DNA of 64,000 nt, taken from NCBI RefSeq assembly GCF_003473485.1, contig NC_053046.1, forward strand, positions 6,954,001-7,018,000, given 5' to 3'. Of this stretch, positions 46,380 to 58,269 are shown one piece after another (the first letter of the stretch is position 1; each line of letters starts with the position of its first letter). A program made the translations under genes and the position numbers. The notes below the pieces were generated by a model that was given only the letters and a program-made list of their open reading frames with translations, was not told the DNA's origin and searched no databases. The DNA is from Medicago truncatula. Lineage: Eukaryota; Streptophyta; Magnoliopsida; Fabales; Fabaceae.

Positions 46380-49300
46380 GGGTAGTTTCGGAAAAAATGG
46401 TTCATGGTGATTTTTTTTTCTTGTAGATATTTTTTTTTTCTTGAAAAGAAATTTTTTGATGTAGATTTAGATTCTTTTGATTGGAGTTGGACCAAGTCGT
46501 AATTGGAATTTGGATATTCCGTTAAACTGTCTCTTTATTAAACTTTTTTCTTTTTAATCGATGCATTTTGCACACAACTACATAGCTTAATCTATTAAAC
46601 GATGGTAACGGTAACTAGATACACTCTATTTCAATTCGAAACCTGTAAAATAACTTATCATTTGATTTAAGTGTCTAGATTCTTACATTTTAGTTTTTGA
46701 CCTCAAAGTATATTATTTGAAATGTAATAAAAAAAGGTATATCATTTCATTTGAAATTGATTGGACTACTATTCTTTTTGAAATTTAATTTATAATCATT
46801 ATATTTTAGAATGTTAATCAATCACAACCATCAAATTATTAATGTTTTGACATTAAATTTCTAATCTCAATAGCTTTCCTAAAATCCTTTCCGCGTAAGA
46901 GACAACTAGCTTTCTTAATAACTCTTATATTAGCTTCCATAATTTGAACTTTAAATAGCTATTTTTAAGAAAGTTATTTAACAAGCTTTCCATAATTTGA
47001 ACCTATTTTTAAGAAAGTTATTTAACTAGCTTTCCATAATTTGAACAATAAATAGCTTTCTTAAAATCTTTTCCGCGTTATTTAACTCAACAATTGAGTT
47101 TGCATTGCGTGTAACATGATTTATTCATTATTATTATTATTAGTTGTACATTGGATTAATTGACCGGAAAAAATAGCATAAGAGTCCAACATTAACAGAT
47201 CATGCAAGCATATCGTAATAGTATAGTTTATTTACTAATGAAAGTAACGGTAATTGTCGTGTAGTAACTTGTAATTATATGATAGCTTTGTGCAATAGGA
47301 TAAGCTGATAGAAAATATATGTTCTATATTATAATGTACGAAAATGACTGCTTAGATTGCGACAAACGTGTGTAGTAGAAGATAAGCTGATAGATCAATG
47401 CTAACAAGCAAAGCCTATAGTGTAATATAATGGCTTCATGAAAATTACCTCATCCTTATCCACGTGTATTTCCTAATGGTACATAAAGGTCAAAGAGACG
47501 AACTGAGACAATTAAATTTAAATATGAATTATAGTGCATTCACATTTTAGATTTGATGTTTGGATTTTGTCTCGTATCTAATATTAGTTTACTTGATTGG
47601 TTAGAGAGTCTTTGCCTTTTAGGATCGACTCCAAGAAGTCGTGTTTGTACCTGATGGAAGTGTTTACTCGATTGGATTTAGAAGTGTTTTTTCCTTTTAG
47701 GGTTGACACTCGGGATTGTGTTCGGTACTAAAAGCTTAGACCATATAATATGATTGTTAGCTTAAGTATGTCTCTTCATAGGAAAACCGATTAGGAATCC
47801 TAGAGTAATTAAAGACCAATCTTATCGAACGAATGCGGTCAAAAGAGTAAGACCACCTACAATCACGAATCTCCCCATGAAGTCGGGACAACTAGAAGAA
47901 TCTCGAACATAATGAGTTGTGTATCCATCTTCCGTGTCTCACCTAATTATTACCGATCATGAGAAAACTAATACCTGATGGCATAATGCATTTACTCAAA
48001 TTAGGGTTAGGTCTAGCAAAAGAAGAGGTACAAACCCAATAAATGTGACCTCTATAGAAGGATATGAAGTATTGAAAGAAACACACACTTAAAACAATTT
48101 TCACATTACTTGATCTGAATTTGTGTACTTAGACCAGCAAAAACGTTATTTACTTATTTTTCCTGTTTTCTACCTTTCCATTAAGTCCAAATAATGCATG
48201 TTTGACAGAGGAAGCTATACTATTTTATACTACATAACAATTATGATCATAATAACAAATACAACAATTTAGTTAGGCTCGTACCATTAAAAATGTGGAC
48301 AATTAGAGGAGTGTTATATGAAAGAGGACAAAATGAAAGGAAATGTAAGGTTGTGAAGGTAAATAAAGACATAATTTCTTATGTAAAACGTGAATCAAAA
48401 TGTGAGAGATGAATGTAGGCATGGTGCTCTATTTGGCATTGAAATTATAGGGTTGGCATTGGAGGACACAAACACAACAAAACTAGTAAAGAATGGGCAG
48501 GGTTGGTAAGTTTTATGTGTGGTGTGAAGGAATTGTTTACAGCTGTAATGTAACAAGTTTGTGATGGTACGGTAATTATAATAATTATAATGTACAAACG
48601 AATCAGTTCAATTTTTGGCTTGTAATGTCTGAGTAACGAATATTGTGTGTATGTAATGTATGTAAGTATATATGGGTCCTCCACACATCACATCGATTGA
48701 AATTAACCAGATTGTGTATAGTCTTTGCCAGCAAGACTCAAACAGATCCACTTGATTTTTTTTGCAGTTTTAGGCAAAGAGGGTTTTAGAATTGATTAAA
48801 AATACTATGTATTAATATTATTAAGGTGAAGGTTACTTGTTGGAGAAAGAGTAAGGCATGGCATATTGAAAACATGCAACTACGAAATATTATTATACTG
48901 TTGAGATTGAGCTGTGAATAGCTACTTGTTGTTTGTTGTTCATGACAAGACATATGATATGGCAAATGTGACCACCCACCAATTCATGTACTATATCACT
49001 TTCCAATATGATTAATGGTTTTTTTTGGTATGTCATTTTGCTTTTGGCCAAGTGGAATGAGAAAGAGGTCAGAATGTTTGGTAAATTTGGTATGATATTA
49101 CTACTCATCAATGTGCCTTCAAACCATTTTTTTAATTTAGCTTGATTGAATTTGGAGTCTCTTTTTTCTTGAGGGATTTATTGGAGTCTTTACAAGTTTA
49201 TGCTAAAAATTACTGTACACTAACATCTATAAAATTACTAATACATTATTCAGATTAGAGCACTTTGTTACCAATTAAGTTGATACTAATTGTACTATAT

Positions 49301-49940
49301 ATTCCACTATGCTTGCTTCTATTAGGTTGATACTAATTAATATGACATGGTTTGTGTATGGATCACCTTTGAGTTGTACAGCTGTTGTGATGTGATTACG
49401 GATGATTGTTAAGTGACTAGACTACAAAGGATGCCAAATCAAACTTAAATTCCACTAACATGTATGTCGCGAGTAAAAGTAGGGGGTGTTACAATTAATA
49501 TTTTGAAAAGACAAAAATAATTGCCAAAGGAAAAGGAACAAGGTATCATGGTAAAAAACCATGTCTTGCATGGTTTTTCATTAATACTACTAGTTTTCTT
49601 GTGTCTTTTCAAATAAAATTAGGGACTGTTACAATGACTGGAGCAAAGAAATTAGAATAAGATTAGGGAGTTTTATGTGTCAATTCAATAAACCCAATAT
49701 CTATATTGGATTTCTCTCTTTTTGTTGTTGGAGGTTTGATCGTGGTTTGTTTTAAGAGACATTAAATTGATAGTAATGATTATTTATAATCCTTCATTTT
49801 GTTTGAAGTTTCATGATTCTTTTGTTGTTTGAGGCGTTGTCGGGGGATTGATCATTTGCGGACTTTGATATTGTCGCAATTTTGTAATGTGCACTATTCA
49901 CATAACTTATTTAACTATATTTTTTAACTAATATATAAAT
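46380..49940. other. Intergenic DNA with a 44-bp tandem duplication
   Basis: 46960-47003 and 47004-47047 are two copies of a 44-bp unit (TATTTTTAAGAAAGTTATTT...), with further partial units either side built on CTTTCCATAATTTGAAC and AATAGCTTTCTTAA. Otherwise no gene, RNA or element was recognised. Confidence 0.55.
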
Positions 49941-50090
49941 ATAAATGTTACCATGTAAAATATTGTTTGATTTGTCTCGATGAATATTTTCAAAATATCA
50001 AATTTTTATAATTTTTTATTATATATAACTAAAGATATTAATGGTCAAAGTTATATATAACTAAAGACATGTAATTTGGAATGGAGGGAG
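49940..50090. mobile_element. MITE fragment (GGAGGGAGTA end)
   Basis: It ends TAATTTGGAATGGAGGGAG before TA (50091-50092). TTGATTTGTCTCGATGAATATTTTC matches, in inverse, the left part of the split MITE at 56.4 kb (GAATATATTTATCGAGACAA). The left terminus is missing. Confidence 0.6.
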
Positions 50091-50092
50091 TA

Positions 50093-51880
50093 TTTAGCAT
50101 CAACACATAGCTTGTGTTGTATAATGCATTTTAATTTATTAATTAATAAAAGCTTCTTTTTGCATCTTCAAACAAAAAAATAAAATAAACCCAATGATCC
50201 AATCTAACTTCAAGTGTTTCATTTGTGTTTATTTTTTGTGAATGTATTACCCATGATATATTTTTGTATTAATTTATTTAAAAACTAAAATTAAAATTTG
50301 AATGATTTTTTTTTTGTATGAGTATTTGTATCCAACCAACTTCAAGATACTTGAACATCTACCTTTATTTTTTATATAGTTTGGATTGAACCTAAATCAA
50401 TATCGAAGTATTATTTTAGATAACTGACTTTATAATTTCGAAACAATTGCTATTTCTTTGTTTATATAGTTTAGGATTTATGTATTGATCAATACACTTC
50501 ATTTTCATCTTCTTCATGTTCAAGTTTTTGCTGCGCCCCCGACACGAGATCTATTATTTTGATTATACATGTCAATGAGTGGAAAAAGGTAAACTTTAAG
50601 ATTATAGTCGAGCATGTGTGTTTCAATAATGAAGCGCTTATCGTTCCTTGTTGCTTTTCAAAATTTGTATCTAAGAAATTAAGTGAAAAAGTATATATTC
50701 AATAGGATTGTCAATTTGTCATGCTATTGGTTTTGTATGGGTGCATGTTGGCTTCACCATTTTAGTTTCTTGATGCATGATTTTTCAGCTTGAAGTAAGA
50801 TGCAAGTCGCATGTTTGGTGAAATGCTTGTATTTACATTTGTTGGATATGGGTCAAATTTTTGTCGAATGATATCTCTAGGTTTTTTTTAAGGGGAACTC
50901 GAAGTTTTGTTTTTGATTTTTAATTTCAATGAATGATCTTAAGGTGTTTGACCATGCTGTAAGTTTGATTTGGTTTGTGAGTAAAGCTTCTTTTAATTCT
51001 TAACCTTATGTAGAATTTAAGAATAAAACAAAATTGATTATTTAGGATAACTAAGCAGTAATGAAGCATAAAAGAATGTATATCTATCTCAATTTTATGT
51101 TTTTTGTTGTTCTTATAAAGACAATATATTTCATGTGAGGAGCAAGTTGCAGTCATTTATTGAATACAAATACGCAGAAAGTTATATAAGTAGACCCTAA
51201 ATGACAACAAAGGGGCCTAAGTGTCGCATGTGTAGGCCTAATTGCTAAGCAAATGGCATAAATGCTCATATGCAAACCTATCTGTCGAAAGAAAATTGCT
51301 CTTCTCCCAACAAGAATTGCTCCCTCATGAAAAAACTTTCTAAAATATTTATGTATGACTTAACTCGCGTAGGTGTATAATCAGCGTGACTTAAGTCACG
51401 TTCGATACATTGGTTGATTTCAACGCGAGTTAAATCATGTTGGGTTTTGTTATAAAAACAGAACAATATCATATGAATTTTCAAAACTCCATTGTTGCAA
51501 TTTTGATCTTCATTGTTGCAATTTTCTCCAAGCTTAAGCCAATCAGCGTCAATCACAACCCCAAGATCAAATAAGTGTTTATTATCCTATTGCATTGACT
51601 TTTTTTTATTGAATTGTTAGATTTTTTGGATAAATTTCACATATTTAAGTCTTTATGATTTGATTTGGATGTTAGTTTTTTATTTAATTGTTAGAAGTTG
51701 ATTAGAGTATAAATTGTTTATTAGAGTAGAATTGATTGAACTGTGGTAGAAATTGTTAGAAATTGCTAGAAATTGTTAGATGTTTGAAATTGTTAATGAT
51801 TGAATGTTACACTTTAAAAATTGTCAAATTGTGGTAGAATTTTTAGGATTAAAGTAGGTTTGACCATTGATTTTTACATT
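50093..51880. other. Intergenic DNA, no gene seen
   Basis: AT-rich. 51170-51560 has short repeated GCTAAG/TTGCTCC phrases, and GAAATTGTTAGA units are repeated near 51745-51780. No recognised coding region. Confidence 0.35.
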
Positions 51881-51887
51881 GTATAGA

Positions 51888-52129
51888 TATTTCTGAGAAA
51901 CAGGGTGATGCCCAATTGAAAAAGGAGGGCGAGAATAAGAAAGCAAAAACCATCGTGACATGGCACGACATCGAATACGAAGGATAAAAAAAAAAAACAA
52001 TGCGAAGGTGCAAGTGTACAATTTCAACAAGCTGAGAAGGAGTGGAAGGATGTGTTATTTGGTCCACAACCAAAAGTAGATTCCCCAGGAACTATCGAGG
52101 ACAACTCAATTGAAAAGGGAGATGATTAA
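51888..52129 (+). pseudogene. Unrecognised decayed coding remnant
   Basis: One frame reads ISEKQGDAQLKKEGENKKAK, then TIVTWHDIEYEG and a TAA (51985-51987). After an A12 tract, another frame reads CEGASVQFQQAEKEWKDVLF, then GPQPKVDSPGTIEDNSIEKG and a stop at 52127-52129. The charged composition, long biased frames and the A-tract between them suggest one original exon shifted by A-tract slippage. It may derive from a transposon-encoded or host nuclear protein; I do not recognise it. Confidence 0.35.
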
Positions 52130-52559
52130 ATGTAATGACTTGTAATAATGTCTTTTTTTTTTGATGTTTTTGGATTTGTTGTGCATTTTGGTACTTTGAA
52201 TAAATTTGAATAAAGTTGCATATTGAATAAAGTTGAATAAATTTGAATAAAGTTGTACAAGTACACGAAATCAATTCAAAAAATACACAATTTTATTTAG
52301 TTTTAATTTCATCTACGTTACATTACACTCTTCCTAATTATGCGGTATCATCATGATGTTGAGTTTAAATTAAATCCTTGAAAGTTTGCCGAAAATGCTG
52401 GCATTGAAGTGTCTTATACTTATAGTAAAAATTTGCAAGACTATTTGAAAACTCAAAAGAATGAAGAGCACATAACACATGTATTCTACCAAATCAACTT
52501 TATAGGTTTTCACATCGAACTCCATCATATAAGATGAGTAGCGAAAGACAAGTTTCAAT

Positions 52560-53160
52560 TGACAGATGAGCATGATCAATCACAAAACAACATCATAAAG
52601 GATGTCTCTCAAAAGCTGAACAGATCATCAGGCTCTGTGGAGATCATCAGACTCAGAAGACCTAGCAGGACACATAAGACACCTTCAGACTTGGAAGATC
52701 TTCAAACTTCAGAAGCACCTGAGGGACTTAGACTCCACGTCAACTTTATCGTCTTTTGTAGTTGTCCACATTAAAGGATATGAGCATAATTTTGTCTTCT
52801 TCTGACCACGTGTAGAAACATATAAAGAACCTTAAGGGCAATAAGAATGAACATATACTTCATGTTTCAGCAAATGATTTTTGAATGACTATCCAACGAA
52901 ATTATACATATCTGGCAATGGCTCAACGTCCTTGATTTGAAACTTCTCAACGACTCTTTATGTGTTGGCACTCTTCTCCAACGTCTCTCAAATCCCTGCC
53001 TATATAAGGAGCAGAAGACCATGAAGAAGATTAACAAGACTCTGCTATTTTAAATGTGTCATTACTCTGCCAAATCAAATAGTGCATAAACACTTAGGAT
53101 TTTAGTTTTCAACTTTTGTAATCTTAGAAATCCTAGAAGTTGTAAAAGATTATGTTCAAC
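52560..53160 (+). mobile_element. Decayed LTR-like fragment (copia type suspected)
   Basis: The stretch has the same texture as the Sirevirus LTR: CATCAG/CAGAAG phrases, AACGACTCTT..CAACGTCTCTC, CTATATAAGGAGCAGAAGAC as a TATA region, and a CTTAGGATTTTAG..AGAAATCCTAGAAG zone. It ends where the LINE starts. It is most likely a partial LTR of a related, older element; a fossil. Confidence 0.4.
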
Positions 53161-53189
53161 TTTGTTCCGTTTACACCAATCATTTTATA

Positions 53190-55311
53190 TATCCGGTGTA
53201 AGAAATTATCTAAAAGTATTAATTCTACTTTCATAGCCCTCATTCCTAAGGTTGACAACCCTCAACGCCTTAATGATTTTCGTCCTATTTCTTTGGTGGG
53301 AAGTCTTTACAAAATTTTAGCCAAATTATTAGCCAATCGTTTGCGTGTGGTTATTGGGTCCGTTATTTCGGATGCTCAGTCTGCGTTTGTTAAAAACAGA
53401 CATATTCTTGATGGTATTCTTATAGCTAATGAGGCGGTGGATGAGGCTAGGAAATTGAAGAAAGATCTTTTGTTGTTTAAGGTGGATTTTGAAAAGGCCT
53501 ATGATTAAGTCGATTGGGGTTATTTGGATTCTATTATGGGTCGTATGTCTTTTTCAGCTCTGTGGAGAAAGTGGATTAAAGAGTGTGTAAGTACAGCAAC
53601 AGTTTCAGTATTGGTGAATGGGAGTCCGACAGACGAGTTCCCGTTTCAAAGGGGATTGCGGCAAGGTGACCCTCTGTTCTGATGAAATCTTTGGTTCAGG
53701 CTCAATTGTTCACTGGGTATAGTTTTGGGGTGGTTAATCCGGTTGTGGTATCACATCTTCAATTTGCTGATGACATTTTGTTGCTGGGAACTAAAAATTG
53801 GGCAAATGTTCGTGCTCTTAGGGCTGCACTTGTTATTTTTGAGGCTATGTCCGATTTGAAGGTGAAATTTCATAAGAGTAGCTTGGTGGGTGTGAATATT
53901 GCTTCCTCTTGGTTAAGTGAGGCGGCGTCTGTTTTAGGTTGCAAAGTGGGCAAGGTGCCGTTTTTGTACTTAGGTATGCCTATCGGGGGAAGTTCTCGGC
54001 GTTTGAGTTTTTTTTTTTTTTTTTGGGGGGGGGGAGGACCATAGGAAAATATCTTGGATAGGTTGGCATGATGTGTGCCTTCATAGGGAGTTTGGAGGTT
54101 TGGGGGTGAGACAGTTGAAAGAATTTAATTTGCCTTTGTTAGGTAAGTGGTGTTGGAGGATGCTAGTTGATAGGAGTGGCTTTTGGTATCGAGTCTTAGT
54201 CGCCCGTTATGGCGAAGTAGGTGGGAGGTTGGGGGCCAGAGTTGTTCTTCTTGGTGGAGGGAGGTAGGGAGGATTAGGGACGGTGGAGGCTGGTTTGGGG
54301 AGTGTGTGTCCAAGAAGTTGGGGGATGGTTTAGACACTTTTTTTTGGTATGATAGGTGGTTAGGATTGGTTTCTTTTTGTGAGCGGTTTCCTAGGTTGTT
54401 CGATCTTTCTGAGAGTAAATCCATTACAGTGGCATGTCTGTTTTCTCTTGGAGTTGAGCGGGGTGGGGAGGCGTGGAAGTGGAAGAGGAGGTTGTGGTCT
54501 TGGGAGAAGGAGGAGTTAGAGGAGTGTAGGGCTTTATTGATTGATGTTTCTCTGCTAGATTCTGTTTCAGACAAGTGGGTGTGGTTGCCAGACCCCACTG
54601 AGGGTTACACTGTTCGCGGTTCATATCGCTTGCTGACCACAAATGACGTTCCCCTTAGGGATCCTGCAACATCTTTGATTTGGCATAACCAGGTGTCGTT
54701 GAAGGTTTTCTTATTTGCGTGGAGGTTGCTTCGTGATAGATTGCCTACTAAGGTTAATTTGGTTCAAAGAAGGGTGCTTGACTCAGAAGCTTCTCTGTGT
54801 GTTTCAGATTGTGGCATGAGTGAAACGGTACAACATTTGTTTCTAACTTGTGATACCTTTTCACCTTTATGGCCTCTGGTGCGTCATTGGCTAGGTATCA
54901 TAGGTGTTGATACCAATGTTCTTCTAGACCATTTTCTTCAGTTTGTGAACTTGACAGGTGGAGGCAAAGCTACTAGAGACTTTCTTCAACTTATTTGGCT
55001 CTTGTGCGTTTGGGTTTTATGGAACGAACGTAATAACAGGCTTTTCAATAATGTTGTAACTTCTATTCCCAAGTTGTTAGAGAAAGTTAAATATATGTCT
55101 TTAGCCTGATTGAAAGTCAAAAAGGTTGTTTTTAGGTTTGGTTCAGATAGGTGGTTCTCAAGTTCCTTCCAATGCTTGGGCATCGCGTGATGGTTTTTGT
55201 TTGTTTGTATGACTTTGTGTTTGTAGAGTAGCTCTTTTGGTACGCCTTATGCTATAGGAGCTGCTTTTGGTGGTTAATATATATCCCATTTTTTATTGTT
55301 CAAAAAAAAAA
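53190..55311 (+). mobile_element. L1-type LINE, 5'-truncated and decayed
   Basis: The copy begins inside the reverse transcriptase (INSTFIALIPKVDNPQRLND, then FRPISLVGSLYKILAKLLAN). It has QSAFVKNRHILDGI, a stop at 53506-53508 in YD*VDW, RGLRQGDPL, and then a loss of about 15 codons near 53676. The catalytic FADD is in FADDILLLG (about 53770). A T/G homopolymer near 54010-54035 replaces roughly 60 codons before HRKISWIGWHDV. A zinc-knuckle zf-RVT domain (CGMSETVQHLFLTC) lies near 54.81-54.86 kb. The 3' end is an A10 tract at 55302-55311. It could not move itself. Confidence 0.88.
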
Positions 55312-55342
55312 GAATAAATATTATATTGAAAACATAAATTTA

Positions 55343-55465
55343 CTCTCTCTCTTAAGGATAAAATTGTAAAAACAATAGTAATTATATACAAATTTAATAC
55401 TACAACCAACTTTCTTAATCTCCGCAATTTTGACAAAAGACTCTTATATTCAGGGACGGAGGTAG
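55343..55465. mobile_element. Stowaway-type MITE, 123 bp, copy 2
   Basis: It starts CTCTCTCTTAAGGAT and ends TTCAGGGACGGAGGTAG, with TA at each side (55341-55342, 55466-55467). It has the same length as the copy in the CASP-like intron. Confidence 0.65.
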
Positions 55466-55574
55466 TACTTATTTTCAGTGGCAAGCCTATCTATTTTTAT
55501 TTTTTTTACGAGATGGCTAAATTTAAAGAAATTAATTGAATATATTTTGAGTTTTGTTTTCACAATTTTTATTA

Positions 55575-56074
55575 GGGTTAAATATGTTTTTGGTCCCTAT
55601 AAATATGTCAACTTTTCGTTTTAGTCCTTCTAAAATTTTCCTTCAACTTTTAGTCCCTATAAAATTTTCAATCTTCACTTTTGGTCCCTCTTTTAAAGTA
55701 AACTCATATGTAGAATTCATATTATTTAATAAAATTTTCCAGAAAAATTCAAAATATTATAAGAATGACTCCAAAAAAAATTAAGAATTTTTTAACAAAA
55801 CATGAATTTAATATGAATTTTTATATTGTTTATGGTTAAAAATTCATATTTAATTTGTGTTTTGTTAAAAAAATCTAATTTTTTTTAGGAATTGTTTTTA
55901 GAATATTTGACACATTTCTGCACAATTTCATTAAAAAATACAAAAATTAAATTAAAAATAGGGACCAAAAGTAGTGATTGAAAATTTTATAGGGACTAAA
56001 AGTTGAAGGAAAATTTTAAAGGGACTAAAACGAAAAGTTGACATATTTATAGGGATCAAAAACATATTTAACCC
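55575..56074. mobile_element. MULE-type MITE, 500 bp, 9-bp target duplication
   Basis: TTTTTATTA flanks the element exactly on both sides (55566-55574 and 56075-56083). The arms start GGGTTAAATATGTTTTTGGT and are inverted repeats of more than 110 bp. The middle is AT-rich and non-coding. A 9-bp duplication with long arms is the Mutator signature. It is related to the copy at 41413-41891. Confidence 0.88.
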
Positions 56075-56083
56075 TTTTTATTA

Positions 56084-56377
56084 TCGTTAACAAATCTCTC
56101 TTTTATAATTATTTAGATTAGATTAGATGATTGATAGTTTCATAATAAGATAAAACTCATTATCAAACAAGTGGATATGTTTTAGTCTTCATATTTCTAC
56201 TAGTTATGGAGAGGAAAAAAACTCATTTATGATAGTTAAATATATTTTCTCTAAGAACTAAACAAAGTAAAAAGAGGTCTCAACTAACTTATCCATATTT
56301 ATTTTTCTCAATAACTAATTTTTTTTTTTACTTTCATCAAATTAAATTTAATATTGCGAAATTTTTCATTTCATGTA
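56084..56377. other. AT-rich spacer
   Basis: No feature was recognised between the MULE-type MITE and the split MITE. Confidence 0.35.
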
Positions 56378-57593
56378 TTCACTCTGTTTCAAAATACATG
56401 TCGCATTCAACCACTTCATAAATGTCAATGCACAACTTTGATCGTTGATATATTTAATTATCTAAACTAAAAAAATTAAAAAAAATTTAATATTTTGAAT
56501 ATATTTATCGAGACAAGTCAAACAACACCTTACATACTAATATTTTTTTTAAGAAATCAAAATGGAATATATTAATACATGCAGACTATCCCCACAACAC
56601 AAGGTGTGCGAGAAAGGATAGACAAAAATTTACAACAAAGGTTCAACAAAAATAACAACAATTAGCCGTCACCCCAACATAACAAAGGGTTCTGACACCA
56701 TTCATGAAACTGATAAAAGAAAACATCAAACTTTGCCTTATGCACCAAAAGGAAAGACGTTTAATGCTCTCCAAAAGCTGACCAGGGGTGTTCTCTTTGC
56801 CTAAAAAAAGTCTATCATTTCTTTCATTCCTGATAACCCACGAACTCGCAAAACATATCAAAGACACGACGAAAGAGCACCACGATTTTGCATGTCCTGA
56901 AGACGTACCAAACTGAAGAAAATGATCCACAATGGTTAAAGGATACGTTGTATAAACATCCAACCAATTACGAAACAGATGCCAAACCTGACCAAAAATG
57001 CCGCAATTTAAGAACAAATGAACATCTGTTTTCTGCATCCCACACCCACCAACACACATCTGCGCCTCATGTGGAATGATCCCCCATTGAAATAAATTTG
57101 CCTTAGTTGGCAATCTATTCTAAAATATCCGCCACACAAATATCGAAACCTTACTAGTTGGAAATTTAGATTTGCGGAGATCAAAGGAGCACTATGATTA
57201 GAGGGCACCCCACAAGTGAGAGTATAGTAAGCCCCTCTAACTGTATACCCCGCTGCTGGATTAGGGATTCATTTCCATACATCGATAGTATCAACCTGCA
57301 ACATTATGTTAGCAATAAAGTTATACACTCCTCTAACATCTCCTCCTCTCACACCCATAACCTCCTTCTCCAATTTCATGCCTCCCCTCGCTCATCCCAC
57401 CCCAAATCAAACATTTGCGACACAATTAACAATTTATTTTCTGATAAATCAAACAAACGGAAAAATCGAACTCGAAAAGGGACATCACCAACCCACCAAT
57501 AAACCAAAAACCAATAGTTAAAAAATATGATCAAAGTAAGTCATTCTAATAGACACATTGCAAAATTGCGAATGTATTTTAAAACGGAAGGAG
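56378..57593. mobile_element. TA-flanked MITE interrupted by a LINE piece
   Basis: The left part (56378 to about 56545) starts TTCACTCTGTTTCAAAATAC; the right part (about 57515-57593) ends TTTTAAAACGGAAGGAG. The two termini are inverse to each other over about 30 bp, and TA lies outside both (56376-56377, 57594-57595). The LINE fragment between them accounts for the size, so it landed inside an existing MITE. Confidence 0.65.
56545..57510 (-). mobile_element. L1-type LINE 3' fragment
   Basis: Minus-strand translation gives LPTKANLFQW, the zf-RVT zinc motif CGGCGMQKTDVHLFLNC and WVIRNERNDRLF, the C-terminal part of a plant L1 ORF2. A T-run at its low-coordinate edge (about 56545-56552) is the poly(A) tail. 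Stops interrupt the upstream part, so the copy is dead. Confidence 0.8.
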
Positions 57594-57597
57594 TATA

Positions 57598-57754
57598 CAC
57601 TACTAGAAAAAACAAAATTAGCGAGGGAAATTAGTGACGGAAAAAAGAAAATTCCTCACAAATTCCATGATCGCAAAATTTAGTGACGGAATTAGAGAGA
57701 TTTCACGTTTTCCCTCACAAAATTTCCCTCACTAATATTTGTTTTTTAGTAGTG
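57598..57754. mobile_element. Miniature CACTA element (157 bp, ATA target)
   Basis: The termini are CACTACTAGAAAAAA-like and TTTTTTAGTAGTG, the CACTA signature, with ATA on both sides (57595-57597, 57755-57757). The body has inverted TAGTGACGGAA and TTCCCTCAC phrases. It lies immediately beside the split MITE and shares its TA. Confidence 0.85.
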
Positions 57755-57757
57755 ATA

Positions 57758-58030
57758 TTCACTAAAAAAATCAAACAAAATACATATGGATCGCATTTAA
57801 ATAGAATTAAATTAGCCTTTATTATTGTACCGAAAATCAAATAGCCTTTATTAGTCCATTTATTTTGATTTGTCAAACATTCACTTGTATTGTACCGAAA
57901 ATCGAATACATTTGATAATGGCCGTTTCTTTATCATCATCAATATCCTATCAATCAATATTATTCTCTTGTGTAGTCGCTTTTGATTGTCTTTTTCCTCA
58001 AATGCACGCTCACGCATAGGTCAAAGTCAA
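57758..58030. other. Short AT-rich spacer upstream of PADRE gene 2
   Basis: TATTGTACCGAAAATCRAATA is repeated (about 57825 and 57892). Nothing else was recognised. Confidence 0.4.
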
Positions 58031-58032
58031 AA

Positions 58033-58040
58033 TATATAAA
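58033..58040 (+). promoter_or_regulatory. TATA box of PADRE gene 2
   Basis: TATATAAA lies 230 bp before the ATG, implying a leader of about 200 nt. Confidence 0.45.
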
Positions 58041-58269
58041 GTTATGTGACATTTCACATTATCAAATGTATTTTAGCATCATCTTCATCTTCACACTATA
58101 GATCCATACTTCACCAATTTTTATATATTAAAAATGACAATCTGTCACAAAAAAACAATAATATAAAAAGTAGGATAAGTAGTGGAAGGAATCACGAAAC
58201 ATCAAAACCAATCAAAAAAATAGAAATAGTAAAAAGTTTTAGATATCTCTGACTCTTAGAGAATCTACA

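Noticed and set aside
54125-54598. 157-codon minus-strand frame opposite the LINE
   Set aside because: Antisense shadow of LINE coding sequence.
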